From Dermatophagoides farinae (lineage: Eukaryota; Arthropoda; Arachnida; Sarcoptiformes; Pyroglyphidae), in the NCBI RefSeq assembly GCF_024713945.1, contig NC_134686.1:1450001-1514000 (forward strand): a stretch of DNA of 64,000 nucleotides, read 5' to 3'. The position numbers and the translations under genes are program-made. The notes beneath the pieces are model-generated. The model ran no database searches, was not told where the DNA came from, and saw only the letters and a program-made list of their open reading frames with translations. Positions 13,707 through 25,437 of this stretch are shown here, piece after piece (position 1 is the first letter of the stretch; each line of letters starts with the position of its first letter).

Positions 13707-15903
13707 TCAATGTTTCTGTTGTGGATGATGATGATAATCACATATGATGAAGATGGTCATGACGTCGACGATGATGACGACGACAAAAAAAACAACCACA
13801 AAAGAATGTGAAATTCAGGAAACAAATAAATATGAATTTCAAAATTTGAAAAGGAAAAATTTGAAATTTGGATTTTTTTTTTGACCAATGTGGACAACAA
13901 CAAAAAAAAATATTCAATTTGATTTAAAAATAAAAAATAAAAAATAAAAACTGACCAGTTATTATCTTAACGGCTTTTCATTCCACATTTATGATGATGA
14001 TTTTTTTTTATGGCTATAAAAGAATCCATGGACGAAAAAAAATGCCAATGATCAGATCAGATTTAGATAATTTTGTATCGGTCAGTCAATTGGAAAATTA
14101 AACGACATCATCATCATCATCATCATCATAATTAGCATCTCATTCGATGTACGCACTAAAAAGATAAATTAAAACGAAATGATCTGATTATGACCATGTT
14201 TATGTGTGTGTGTGTGTGTATAAATATTGCAATGAAAATGGAAAAAGAAAAAAAAATGTCATTAACATTTGTTGCTGGTGGTGGTTGTTGTGAACGATTT
14301 TTTTCTTTTCTTTCTGATTTCATTTGTGTTAATGATTAGTAATTGATAAAATAGTTTATCCCAAATGGCTAAATTGAAAAAATTAGTCATCATCATCATC
14401 ATTTTTTTTCTATTCGTAGATTCGACTAAATACATCGTTAAATGTCGTATATATACAGATCACCGATGATGAGATGATGATTTAAATTTTGACCATAGAA
14501 AAAATATAAATTTGATTTGATAATCAAACAAATCAATCAATCAACAAGTGACAAATGAAAATTCATCATCCATATTGAGGATGGCAGTGAAAGAAAAAAA
14601 ATTTTTTATTTTTTTTTCCTTGGTGAAAATTCTAAAAAAAATTCTCACGTTAACACGGTTTAGATGAACAAAAAACAAAAAACAAAAAAAAAAACAAAAG
14701 ACAGAGCACGTACCTTATATACAAAACACATATGTGACCACAGATAACAAGAGAAAGAGAGAAAAATTATGACAATGAAATGGCGATGATGATGATGATG
14801 ATGATGATGATCAGTGGATGGTGAATTCCATGATACACACACAGAAATATATCGTGTGATTTTTAATTCTGATTTTCCCAATTGATTCTCTCATCATATA
14901 TATATATATATCGGATATATTTGTTGAAAAGACCAAAGTGTCTGTCTCGTTGTGTGTGTGTGTGTGACCATCTCATATGGGTTGATTTTTTTTTCTTTCT
15001 TTGTTCACTGTTGATATGGTTTGTATATTTGGAAATTCTTCCCATTCCCATGATGATGATGATGATGAAAATTTTTTTAAGTTAGTTAGTTAACCATCAA
15101 ACATAGAAGCTTAACCAGGCTTAAACTTTGAATTGAATAAATAATGATAATAATAATAATAATAATAAAAAAAATCAAAACAAAAATAAAGAATGAAATG
15201 AAATGAAATGAAAAAAACTCTCACCTCTTCACTTGTTTCACACAGAAAAATATTCTCAGTCCGTGAAAAAAAAACCACGCACTATTACTACGATGATCAC
15301 CAGGACACATACACAGTATATCATCATCATCATCATCATCATCACGTCGACGACATTTGTGAAACATCGAAACATACACATGATGAGAAAAATTATTCCA
15401 TCATTCACCATTTGATTTTCGACCATTGAACAATTCGGACGACAGTCAACAAAAAAAAAACACATTACAATGTTTTTCATTTGTTAAAGAATTTAATTTT
15501 AAGCAACCACGATGTTATAAAAACCAACAACAAGAATTGGTACATTTTTGGGATCATCATTGATCATCAAGTTTTTTTTCGAATGTTTTCATTGTTTCGA
15601 CTATTTCGACTGCCAATTGGTTGGTACAGTTTTTTTTTTTTTTTTGAATAGCGCGCCATTTCATCATTCCATTTTGTTTGTGTTGATTCGATTCGAATGT
15701 TTTTTGTGTTTGTTTCCGTGTTTGGATGATTCTTATCGATCAACAATTGGAGATCTATGAGTGTGTGTGTGTGTTGTTTTTTTTGTGTTTTGTCAATCAA
15801 TGATCATCAGATAAAAATCATCAATCGATCAATCGATCTATGTTTTTTTTTTAAATCAACATCATCATCATCATCATCAACAAAATCAAAATTTGAAATC
15901 AAA
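12303..15903. other. Repeat-rich intergenic DNA
   Basis: This stretch lies between the minus-strand membrane-protein pair and the plus-strand low-complexity gene, so the two transcription units diverge here. It contains (CAA)n near 12975-13012, (TG)n near 13680-13706 and (ATG)n near 14785-14812, plus poly-A and poly-T runs. It should hold the upstream exon or promoter of paralogue B and the promoter and 5' UTR of the plus-strand gene. I see no conserved promoter element that would place either start. Confidence 0.6.
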
Positions 15904-15978
15904 ATGTCATCATCATCGTTATTGTTATCAACATTAAACATCAACGATTATCATCGTTCAAGTGATATCATTTTCGAG
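15904..15978 (+). CDS. Candidate first coding exon of a low-complexity regulator
   Basis: The ATG at 15904 follows an A-rich leader and opens a 25-codon frame (MSSSSLLLSTLN..., ending ...SDIIFE). It runs cleanly to a donor at 15979 (GAG|GTAATA) in phase 0. The next acceptor-led open exon, at 18353, is also phase 0, so the two join without a shift. Sequence just upstream is poly-T and (CAT)n, as in other leaders of this window. The exon is short and its codons resemble the local repeats, so the call rests mainly on phase agreement. If wrong, the gene would start at an internal Met of the next exon (18443). Confidence 0.4.
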
Positions 15979-18352
15979 GTAATATTTATTTAAAATTCTA
16001 TTCTTTACAATTCATTTGTTGATCACTATCAATTCAATCAATTATCGATATATATCAGAAATCGATCAAATTGATGCATAACAAAAAAAACATTATCCAA
16101 ACTGGACCAATCTATTTGCACTCTATATGGATGACGCCAATATTTGATTGAATATTTCTATTTTTAGTGAATTTTTGTCCAGTTTTTTTTCTTGACTCTT
16201 ATTCTTAAAACCGTTGAAAACTGAATATATAAACACTGTTGTGTGTGTATAGACCGTTTCATTTCGTTTTTTTTAATTTTTTTTGGAACATCTGTCGTGT
16301 ATCGGTATGTCGGTACAAAAATTTCAAAATCATTTCCAACAACAAAAAAAATAGAAGAAATCTTGGCGCAATAAATCGAATGTTTTACTATTGCACACAC
16401 ACACACACACACTAAAAACTAGCAGCATTCATTCTAACACACACATAAGGTCAGCGATCTACAGAACGCGGGCTTGCTTGCTTGTCTGCTCATTTTTGCA
16501 CCCACTACCACCACAACCACCACCACCACACACAATAAACAATGTTTTTTTGCTTGTCTTGCAAGCTTCTCTCTTCAAAACAAAACAAAAAAAAAATCCA
16601 AAAAAGGTAACCGTTCATAAACAACGTATGCGAGTTAATTGTTTTAGTGTGTGTGTGTGTTGAAGAAAAGAAAATAAATAAATAAAAAAAAAACGTTGAA
16701 ATGTTTTCATCGAAAAAAAATGAATGAATTAATTGATGAATAAAATGCACAGATAAAATGTGATGAATGATTCTTTGTGTATATATATGTTTTTATCATC
16801 ATCATCAACTACCTGGCCAATTTTCTTTTGTTTGGAAATTTTGTTTTTATCAATCAAAAATTATCACAACAACCACCACCACTACAACAACAACAATATA
16901 ACCGCCAACGAGAATCAAAACAACAACATGAGAATTTTGATTTTGTTGTTTGAAAATTTAAATTAACTTTCAACGATCATCAACCATCATCATCATGAAA
17001 TGAATGGAATAAATCAAGAGATGAGATTGTAATTCAATTTGACAATCATCAATTATGACAATATATAATAAAATGATGAAGAATTCCAATCGATGTAATT
17101 CATGAATTCATGAAAATTGAAGATCTGGAATCATGAGAAAAAAAATCTACAAATTTTTTCTACATCATTAATCATCAATCATCAACCCTTTAAAATTTAC
17201 AACAGATAATTTTCATTCATGATTCAAAATACATGATGAAATTACATTACATAATGTATTTTTATAAGTAAACAAAAAATACCAAATGATGACAATTGTT
17301 AATTAAAAACAATCATCGACAATCATCACCATTCCGCATTTATGGCTGAAAATCTTTAAAAAACAAACAAACACATTTACTCCACAAATAGAGCTTCATT
17401 CTTTTTTTATATATACATACACATATGCAAAAATCATTTTATTTTTTATGTAAATCATTTCTTATATATTTTATATACCAGAAAAAAAGAAGTATTTATC
17501 TTTATACATTTGTAACAAGCACAAAAAAAACAAACAAACAAATCAAAAATTAACTAAACGAATTTACGAATATATTCTATATTTGGCCTATATATGAATT
17601 TTTTTTTACTATTGAAACTTTTCACCCTCGAAACCCTCCATAATCATCATCGATAATCAATCAATAACTATATAATGCACATATAAATTGAATCTGATCG
17701 ATGTTATGAAACTTTGGCTTTTTGCTTGCCTTTTCAATTTTTAATTTTTTTTTTTTTTTTTTTGGATATACCGATGTTTTTTTGTTTTGTTTTCTGTTGT
17801 CGAATGTTATTTCACATATATAACCAAGACACCAAGAAATATCAACAGATCTGTTTTCATTTTTTTTTCTATGTTCTTCACACATTATCATTGTGTAAAT
17901 CGAATGTAAAAAAAAATCAGATTTGTCATCATCATCCATCATCAACAACACTACAAATGTCAATCGTTAGCCAACGTCATCATCATCGTCATCATTATTA
18001 TATAATAAAAAACAACAACAAAATTAAAAAAGAAAAAACATCATGAAAGTTGTAAGTGTAAACTAAAAAAAAAATTCAAATGACAAGACAAGATTGATTC
18101 GATCGATTAATCTATGTGATCGATACTTTTTTACACACACACACGCACATATGGGTTAAACTTGTTGATTCAGATATCTGTTTGCCTCATTGAAATGATT
18201 CGTTTTGGTCGATTTTTTTTTTTGATTTGATTTTAATCTTGTGTTGTCCCATTTTTTTTCATTGCTTTTATCTTGTCCATGTGTGTGTTTCGAGAATGAA
18301 GAAAATTGAATTTTTTTTTTTTTATTTTTTTTCATTTATTTTCTGATTATAG
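15979..18352 (+). other. Presumed intron 1 of the low-complexity gene
   Basis: This 2.4-kb stretch between the candidate exon 1 donor and the exon 2 acceptor contains (CA)n near 16393-16412, (AC)n near 18133-18146, (CAT)n, long T runs and a CCACCA-rich patch near 16501-16530. I see no additional exon. It is an intron only if the exon at 15904 is real; otherwise it is upstream DNA. Confidence 0.45.
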
Positions 18353-19451
18353 CTAACTACAACTAATAAACAGTCAAACAGTACAATCGCTGATAATAGT
18401 TCAAACGTTGAAGGATCATCATCATCATCATCATCACCATCAATGATGGTATCATCACCTGATGCTAAAGCTAATGTTGTTGGTCATCTTCATCATCTTC
18501 GTCAACAACAACAACAACAACAGCAGCATCAACAATCGAATCAACAAATACCATCACCATCATCAATGATGACAATGATGGCTGCTATGAATCATCAAAT
18601 GCCACCACCTTCATCATCATCATCATCATCTACAGGTGGATTAGATTCAGCTGCTATTGCTGCAGTAATGGCAAATTCTTTATTACAACAAAATTCTCCA
18701 ACTCATCAACAACAACAACAACAACAAGATTCATCATCACATTCCGCAAATGTTTTAGCACAAGCATTAGCTGCACATGCAGCTAGACAATTATTGGAAC
18801 AACAACAACAACAACAAGAATCCTCACAGCCAATTTCTATAACTAATAATTCAACAGTATCGACAACAACAACAACAGCAACAAATTCACATTTTTTACA
18901 ATTACAATCATTGCAAATGCAATTATTACAAGCAGCAGCATATAATAAATTATTTGATCAACAACAACAATCATCATCATCATCAAATATAAGCAATCAA
19001 CAGAATTCAACATCAATGATGATGATGAAAACGAATGATGATTCAATTATAAATAATAATAATAATGATAAAATGTCAATAGATACAAATGAACAACAGA
19101 ATTCATCTTCATCAACAACAAGTGCTATGTTATTAGCTGCTGCAGCAGCAGCTGCTAGTCAATACTGCCCACAAAATCCAATGGATCTTTCATCGCCACC
19201 ATTATCACATAATCATCATCATCATTCAACAAATTCATCAACGACAACGACTACGACGTCAATAATTGGTCAATTATCACCACAACGACGACAATTATCA
19301 ATAAGACAATCAGTGATTAAAAATGGTAATATACAGAATAATCGAAAATTAACTAAACAACAAGAATCCAGTCAGTCAATGAACTTTTCATCATCATCAT
19401 CATCATCATCGCCATTATCATCATCAATATCAACGTCTCATCGGATTTCCG
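18353..19451 (+). CDS. Large exon of a low-complexity, probable transcriptional regulator (PMDLS motif)
   Basis: The exon follows an AG acceptor at 18351-18352 behind a T-rich tract and ends at a strong donor (G|GTAAGT at 19452), phase 0 in and phase 1 out. It encodes about 366 residues rich in Gln, Ser, Asn, Ala and His, with several uninterrupted Gln runs written almost wholly as CAA. Between the runs are non-repetitive pieces such as NVLAQALAAHAARQLLE, HFLQLQSLQMQLLQAAAYNKL and a basic stretch (SPQRRQLSIRQSVIKNG). NPMDLSSPP at 19178-19192 matches the PxDLS motif bound by the corepressor CtBP. No DNA-binding domain is visible. The composition suits a nuclear transcription factor or cofactor; the specific family is not recognised. 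The Met at 18443 is an alternative start if the exon at 15904 is not used. Confidence 0.7.
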
Positions 19452-19941
19452 GTAAGTGAATTTTTTTTGTAAAAAAATTTTTTTTTTTAGGAATTTTTCA
19501 CATAATTATTAATTAGACGTGTCAGACGAAGAATTATAGACAAGTATAAAAAAAAACTATAGCAAAATTGAAAAAAAAACAATGAGCTTTAATTCTCACG
19601 CTTGAATTCTGTTCGATCGGTTGTCGTCGTCGTCGTCGTTGTCGTTGCAGACGGACATCAATCTTTGTAGCATTGTTTTTCCAATGATGATTTTTCTTTG
19701 TGATGACAAATTGGCCTGATTTTTTTTTGTTTACTACTCGTCCAGATTTCAGCCATTGAGAAACAACAACACGAACAAACAATAAATTATAAAGAGTTTT
19801 TTTCATTTAGATTCTTTCAAAAAAATTCTAACCATTATTGTTGTGTAATAATGGAAAGACAATCATACCAAGGACAATTTGAGCGTCAATTTATTTTTTC
19901 ATTTGATTCAATCAAAATGAGTACAAATCAAATTGAAATCC

Positions 19942-19974
<33 letters not shown>

Positions 19975-22380
19975 TGAATATCGATCAATTTTGGCTTTTC
20001 TAATCAAACGTCTGATTGTTATTCTATGAAAACATGACGATAAGAATTGACGAAATGTTTTTCTTTTACTTTAATTACTGTTTTTCTTATTGATGATGAT
20101 GATGATTTTCACCAAGTTCCAAAATCATTTTCTTATTTTTTTTTTGTGTGTGTGTGTGTGACTCTAATTATTATGTTTTGTATATATATTCTGTTTTATT
20201 GTTTGATTCATATTGTTACATTTGTTTGGGTGTGTGTTTTGATCATAATTGTCATTAATGAATGTGTATGTGTGTGTGTGTGTGTGTGTATTGTATGTAA
20301 AAATCATTTATCGATCGAAAAAATAAACCCAATAACCAGTTGAGAATAAAATATGAAAATGAAAATTGTCATTTCCAAATGAAAAAAAAATCAATCGATA
20401 AAAAAAAACAATTGTCATCAATAAAAGAATGAACAAAAAAAAATGTTTTTCTTCATTCTTTTTGACGTTTGGGAATTTTGTGTTGATTTTTCGCAACAAA
20501 TTTGGATTTGTTTTGATTAAACCGTGTGAACAAATCACATTCTCATTGGATACGGATATTCTAATTACAAATGTCCGGAAATTTTCGCGCCTATCTTTTT
20601 CGGCTAATTTGATTTGTTGGGTTAGCCTATTTTCATCATAATCCGTTGATTAAAAGTGATAAAATTATTAAAAATTTCATTTAGAAAAATTGAATTTCGT
20701 AATATGTATTTTTTTTTCTCTGGTAACTGGCTTGACAACAATGGTACCCAGTGCATGATGATGAAACTTGCTCGGGATATATAAAAAGGTTTGTTTTTAA
20801 CCAAAACAAACTTGATTCCAACATTATGACAATCCGATTCTCTGTGTACACGCATCACCATCACCATCACCACCACCACCATCATCATAAAAGAATTTCA
20901 AATTCAAATTCAAATGACATTTCAAATCCATCTATTCAATTGAATTCTTTAAATTCTGGTTCATATCATTTCATTTATCTATCGCTGTTTTTTTTTTGTT
21001 TTGTTTGTTTGTTTTTTTTTTGAATGCATAAATGACACATTTTACATCATAGCAAAAATATTTATAAAAAAAAATACCTAAAACCCAAAGCATCATCATC
21101 ATCAACGAATATAATAATAAAAAAAAACAACGACCGCCTCGTTTTTATATTAATACAATAAGAATTTATAACATTGGCCGCCTTTTGTATTTCAATGGTT
21201 TTTTTTTGTCTGTCTGTGTATGTTTTGGTTTTTAGTTTATGGTGGGATGGAGTTTCTCTCTCTCTCTCTCTCTCTCTTTCGCTTTTTTTGTATTGCATTT
21301 CATTTCACAATTCAATTCACATCACAACACACACACACAAATACACACACAGCATATGCATCACCCACACACTAGGTTTTTGTAGTTAGAGTTAGCTCCA
21401 TCATCATCATCATCATACTACGATACAGAACACTTGAACTCAAAAAAAAAAAAAATTTTAATTTAGGAGCCATCTCTCCATTATATTTCATTCATCATTT
21501 TATATCCATCTAATAACAACAACAACACCGACAACGATATCAAATAGCCACATTTTTTTTGTCTGTGTGTGTATGAGTGTGTATGTCGATTTTTTTTTTG
21601 AATCACACGATAAACATTTTGATTTTTTTTTTGTCATTTTATCAATCAAATTTTTTTTTTCTTTTTAAATTCTTCTTCTTCTTCTTCTTCTTCTTTTTTC
21701 CCCCCCAAAAAAATAAAAATATTCTCTTGTAATAAATAATAATAATATAATATATACCTAAAAATTGACAATTGACTTGTGTAAAATTAGCTTTTTCTCT
21801 TTTCTTTTTTTTTCCTGGATGAATGAATGAATGAATGAATGAATATTCTTCTCTCTCTCTCTCTTTGTATCTCTCTCTCTTTACTGTGTTTTTCCTGTTA
21901 AAAAAAAAAAATCTAAAATTCGCTGTATACTTAGATGCTATGAGAAAAAAGTGAGAAAAAAAACAGCAGCCATTTTCTCTCTATTTCTGTATCTCAAATA
22001 CACACACACACATTTTATACCATTCAGTCCATATCGTGTGATGATGCTTGACGGTCATACACACACAAACACAGACACACATAGACAAATAGTCCCGAAC
22101 ATCATCAATCGTCATCGTTGATGATATCACCTCATATATACACTGTTGGTGTATTTTTTTTTTCTCCAAAAATTTTCTTTTATTCATCATCATTTTTTTT
22201 ATGGTGGTGAATCGTTTTTCATATGAGAAATATTTTTTTTTCTCTTTGTTTTTCCTCTTTTTTTTCAATTCGATGAATTCGATTATTGTTATTGAATTTG
22301 CAACAACAACAACAACAACAAAAAAAAAACACACAGAATTTATTGATTGATTAGATTCTGTAGTTATTTTATTGTATTAG
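19452..22380 (+). other. Presumed intron 2 of the low-complexity gene
   Basis: The presumed intron begins GTAAGT and ends in a T-rich TATTAG at 22380. It holds (CAT)n near 19941-19973, (TG)n near 20267-20290, (CACCAT)n near 20850-20888, (TC)n near 21255-21277 and (TCT)n near 21672-21693. A less repetitive stretch at about 20460-20640 and another near 20740-20850 have no obvious exon with the required phase. If a conserved DNA-binding exon exists for this gene, I do not see it here. Confidence 0.45.
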
Positions 22381-23739
22381 AGTTTATTTATTTATTTATT
22401 TATCATCATAATTTAAATCAAATGCCACAACACAGTATGTATGAATCGGCAACGCCACCATATCACCATCATGGTGGTACATTTCCATTATATCATTCAC
22501 ATCATCCACATCCTCATCATCATTTACATCCATTACAATTAACAACATCAACTGATTCTATTGATTCACAACAACAACAACAACAGCAACAACAATCTCA
22601 TCATCATAATCATCAAACACCACAAACACCACCATTATCAACATCATCACATTCACCACCATCATCGGCTAGTTCCACCGGAAATATAGTAGTAACACCT
22701 AATAATAATAATAATAATTCCAATCATACATTACCAACTACACCTGGTTCCACTGGTTCATTAATTGCAACTGGTGTGAATGCATTGTTAGAGATGACGC
22801 CACCTTCGCCTACAAATACAACAAATAGTGGCCATTCGGCTGATCCATCACCACAACATAATACATCATCATCTTCATCATCATCATTAGTTCAATCAAC
22901 ATATACTAATCATTCATATTCATCAACACCACCATCATCATCATTATCATCATCGATAACAAGATTATCAACAGATCAAGATTCATCATCATTAATAATC
23001 GGTAGTGTTGATGGTAGTGAACAAAATCAAAATTTACCAACAACAACTCAATCATTTTCATTTACCGGTTCGCCATATGCGCCATCTTTTGGCGGTACAC
23101 CGATGCCCGGAAATGTTCCATCACCAATACCGGCACATTATCATTCATCACAACCACAAAGCCATCATTTACATAGAGCATTTTATCCAACAAATGCTGC
23201 TGTAGCAGTTGCAGCTGCTGCTGGTGCAAATTATTATTCATGTCCAACAACGCCTAATCAACATTCACCAACAACACCACATTCAATTAATAATCAATCA
23301 TCATCACTTCATAATAATACTAATAATCATCATCACCATAATATAATGGATCAATTTGCAAGTGTAACAAGCATTTCAACAGCCGGTTCAACTAATGGTA
23401 CGATTGATCATACACAAACATCATCATATCATACACAATATCATCATCATCATCATCATCATCAACAACACCATAATAATCATCATAATCATCACATGGT
23501 TCATCCATATCATCGACATACACCACCGTCATCATTATCAACAACAACCACACCTACAATATATCATCAACATCAACAACAACATACTAATAATAATAAT
23601 CATCATTCTATGTATGGATCATCACATCATCAACAATATTTAAATTTAAATCATCATACACATATTCAACAACAACATCAACAGAATTCTTCACTTAATT
23701 CACCTGGTAGTCAAACAACAACAACAACAAATGATTATG
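22381..23739 (+). CDS. Large His/Ser/Thr/Pro-rich exon, probably the same regulator
   Basis: This exon of about 450 codons is read in one frame from an AG acceptor at 22379-22380 to a donor at 23740 (TATG|GTAGGC). Its two-base start complements the one-base end of the exon at 19451 (joint codon GAG). The protein is rich in His, Ser, Thr, Pro, Asn and Gln, with non-repetitive islands such as GVNALLEMTPPSPT, FTGSPYAPSFGGTPMPGNVP, HRAFYPTNAAVAVAAAAG and NYYSCPTTPNQ. Such Ser/Thr-Pro and His-rich stretches are common in developmental transcription factors of arthropods. The ATG at 22422 (MPQHSMYESATPPY...) could instead be the start of a separate gene, because the first residues after the acceptor (FIYLFIYHH) look poor. 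Read-through past the donor would add 19 residues and stop at about 23798. No known domain is recognised. Confidence 0.65.
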
Positions 23740-24950
23740 GTAGGCAAAACACAATTGAAATGAAGTACCAAAAAAAAAATTGGGTTTACCATATTTGATA
23801 ATAATAAACACACCCTTGAAATTTGATGATGATGATGATGATGATGCTAAATCAATCTGGTTGATCTTTGTTGTTTATTGATTGATTTTGATTTGATTTT
23901 TTTTTTGATAGGAAAATCATTTCATTTCATTTGTTGATTTTTTTTTATCTTGGTCGTTTTTCTTTTCGTTTATCACATACATACATGCATACAAATTGGA
24001 CATTTTGCCACATATTTTTTTTTTGTTAATCTTTGGTTTTTAATCTTGTTTTGTGTGTGCATGTGTGTGTGTGTGTGTATGTTTTATATTCACCATCCAT
24101 CATTCGTTTTGTTTTTTTTACGGTTTTTTTAAAAGTAAAAAAAAAAATCCAAACATCCAGTATATTTATAAACAGAAATATAAATCTTTTTGAAGGGTTT
24201 TTTTTTCTCCGCATCACATTCGCTGTCCATTTTTTCAACAACTGGGGTCATTTATTCAATTTGTTGTTGTTGTTGTTGTTGACAATCTTGTGTGTGTGTG
24301 TGTGTGTTCCGCATAGAAAAAAGATTTGTTCACATTAATTTCAATTTTCATTGCCATTTTGAATATATAGAAATACTTGATGTGTTGTGTGTGTGTGTGT
24401 GTGTGTGTGTGATTTATATATATTTATGTGTGTGTTGATGATACAATGTGTCAACATTGGTGTGATCATCATGATGATCATTGTCATCAAGCCGACTTTT
24501 GTTTTTTTTTTTTTTTTTGATTAAGAATTGAAGTTTTTTTTTGAAAGAAAATTGGCAAATTTATTGATGACGAAAAAAGAAAACATAATCGATCATTGAT
24601 GATGATGATGACAATTTGATTTTGAAATTAATAAATAATCACCATGCACACACACACACAGTCTTGACCTAATTAATAATCAATATTTTTTTTCCTCTTC
24701 TTAATAATAATAACATATTTATTACGTTTGTCAACAAGCTATAATCACACACACATCATTTTTTCGATGATCTTTTGACCATCGTGTTTAATGTCCACGA
24801 TGAAAAAAAATGACTAGATAATCACAAAGTATGTGAAAGATGATGAAAAGATTTATTATAGACAGATAAGATGAATGAATGAATGAATGAATGGATAGGA
24901 TAGGATATGGAGATACCTTGTGTCTGTGGTAGCTGGTTTTTTTCCTCTTA

Positions 24951-25046
24951 TTTTTTTTGTCGTTTTTTTTTGCACATTTTACGATGGTTACAAATAAATT
25001 TTTTTTGTCGTTTTTTTTTGCACATTTTACGATGGTTACAAATAAA
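24951..25046. repeat. Perfect 48-bp tandem duplication
   Basis: Two identical 48-bp copies lie head to tail (24951-24998 and 24999-25046). Each contains GCACATTTTACGATGGTTAC flanked by T runs. The copies show no differences, so the duplication is either recent or an assembly artefact. Confidence 0.9.
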
Positions 25047-25396
25047 TTTGACATTTTGTGTCTTCTAAAACTTTGAAAGGAAATTTTTTTTTCCTTCTTC
25101 ATATCACAAATGGTTATTATTGGTGAATGAGAATCGATTGTATCGATCCAAAAAAAATGTATGTATGTGAAATCATATTTCTCTTGTCTTGTCTTTTTTT
25201 TTTTTATTTCAATTTACAATTTTGAAATCTTGTTTTTGGTTTTTTTTGTTTTTTTATTTTGTTTTCCCAAACGAATGAATCATTACAAGATATAGTTTAG
25301 TAGTTAGTAGTTGAACATGATGAATCGATCAATTTATCGTTTGTTTATCTACCATTATGATTTATAAGATAATGATAATATCTTTATGTTCAACAG

Positions 25397-25437
25397 CAAA
25401 CGAAAAACATGTCGTCTATGACAACCTGGAAGCATGA
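25397..25437 (+). CDS. Possible terminal exon of the low-complexity gene
   Basis: A short non-repetitive stretch follows an AG at 25395-25396. In the phase required by the exon ending at 23739, it reads a 13-residue tail ending HVVYDNLEA and then TGA. It is supported only by phase and by the absence of simple repeats. The polypyrimidine tract is poor and no close AATAAA is visible, so this is a weak call. Confidence 0.2.
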
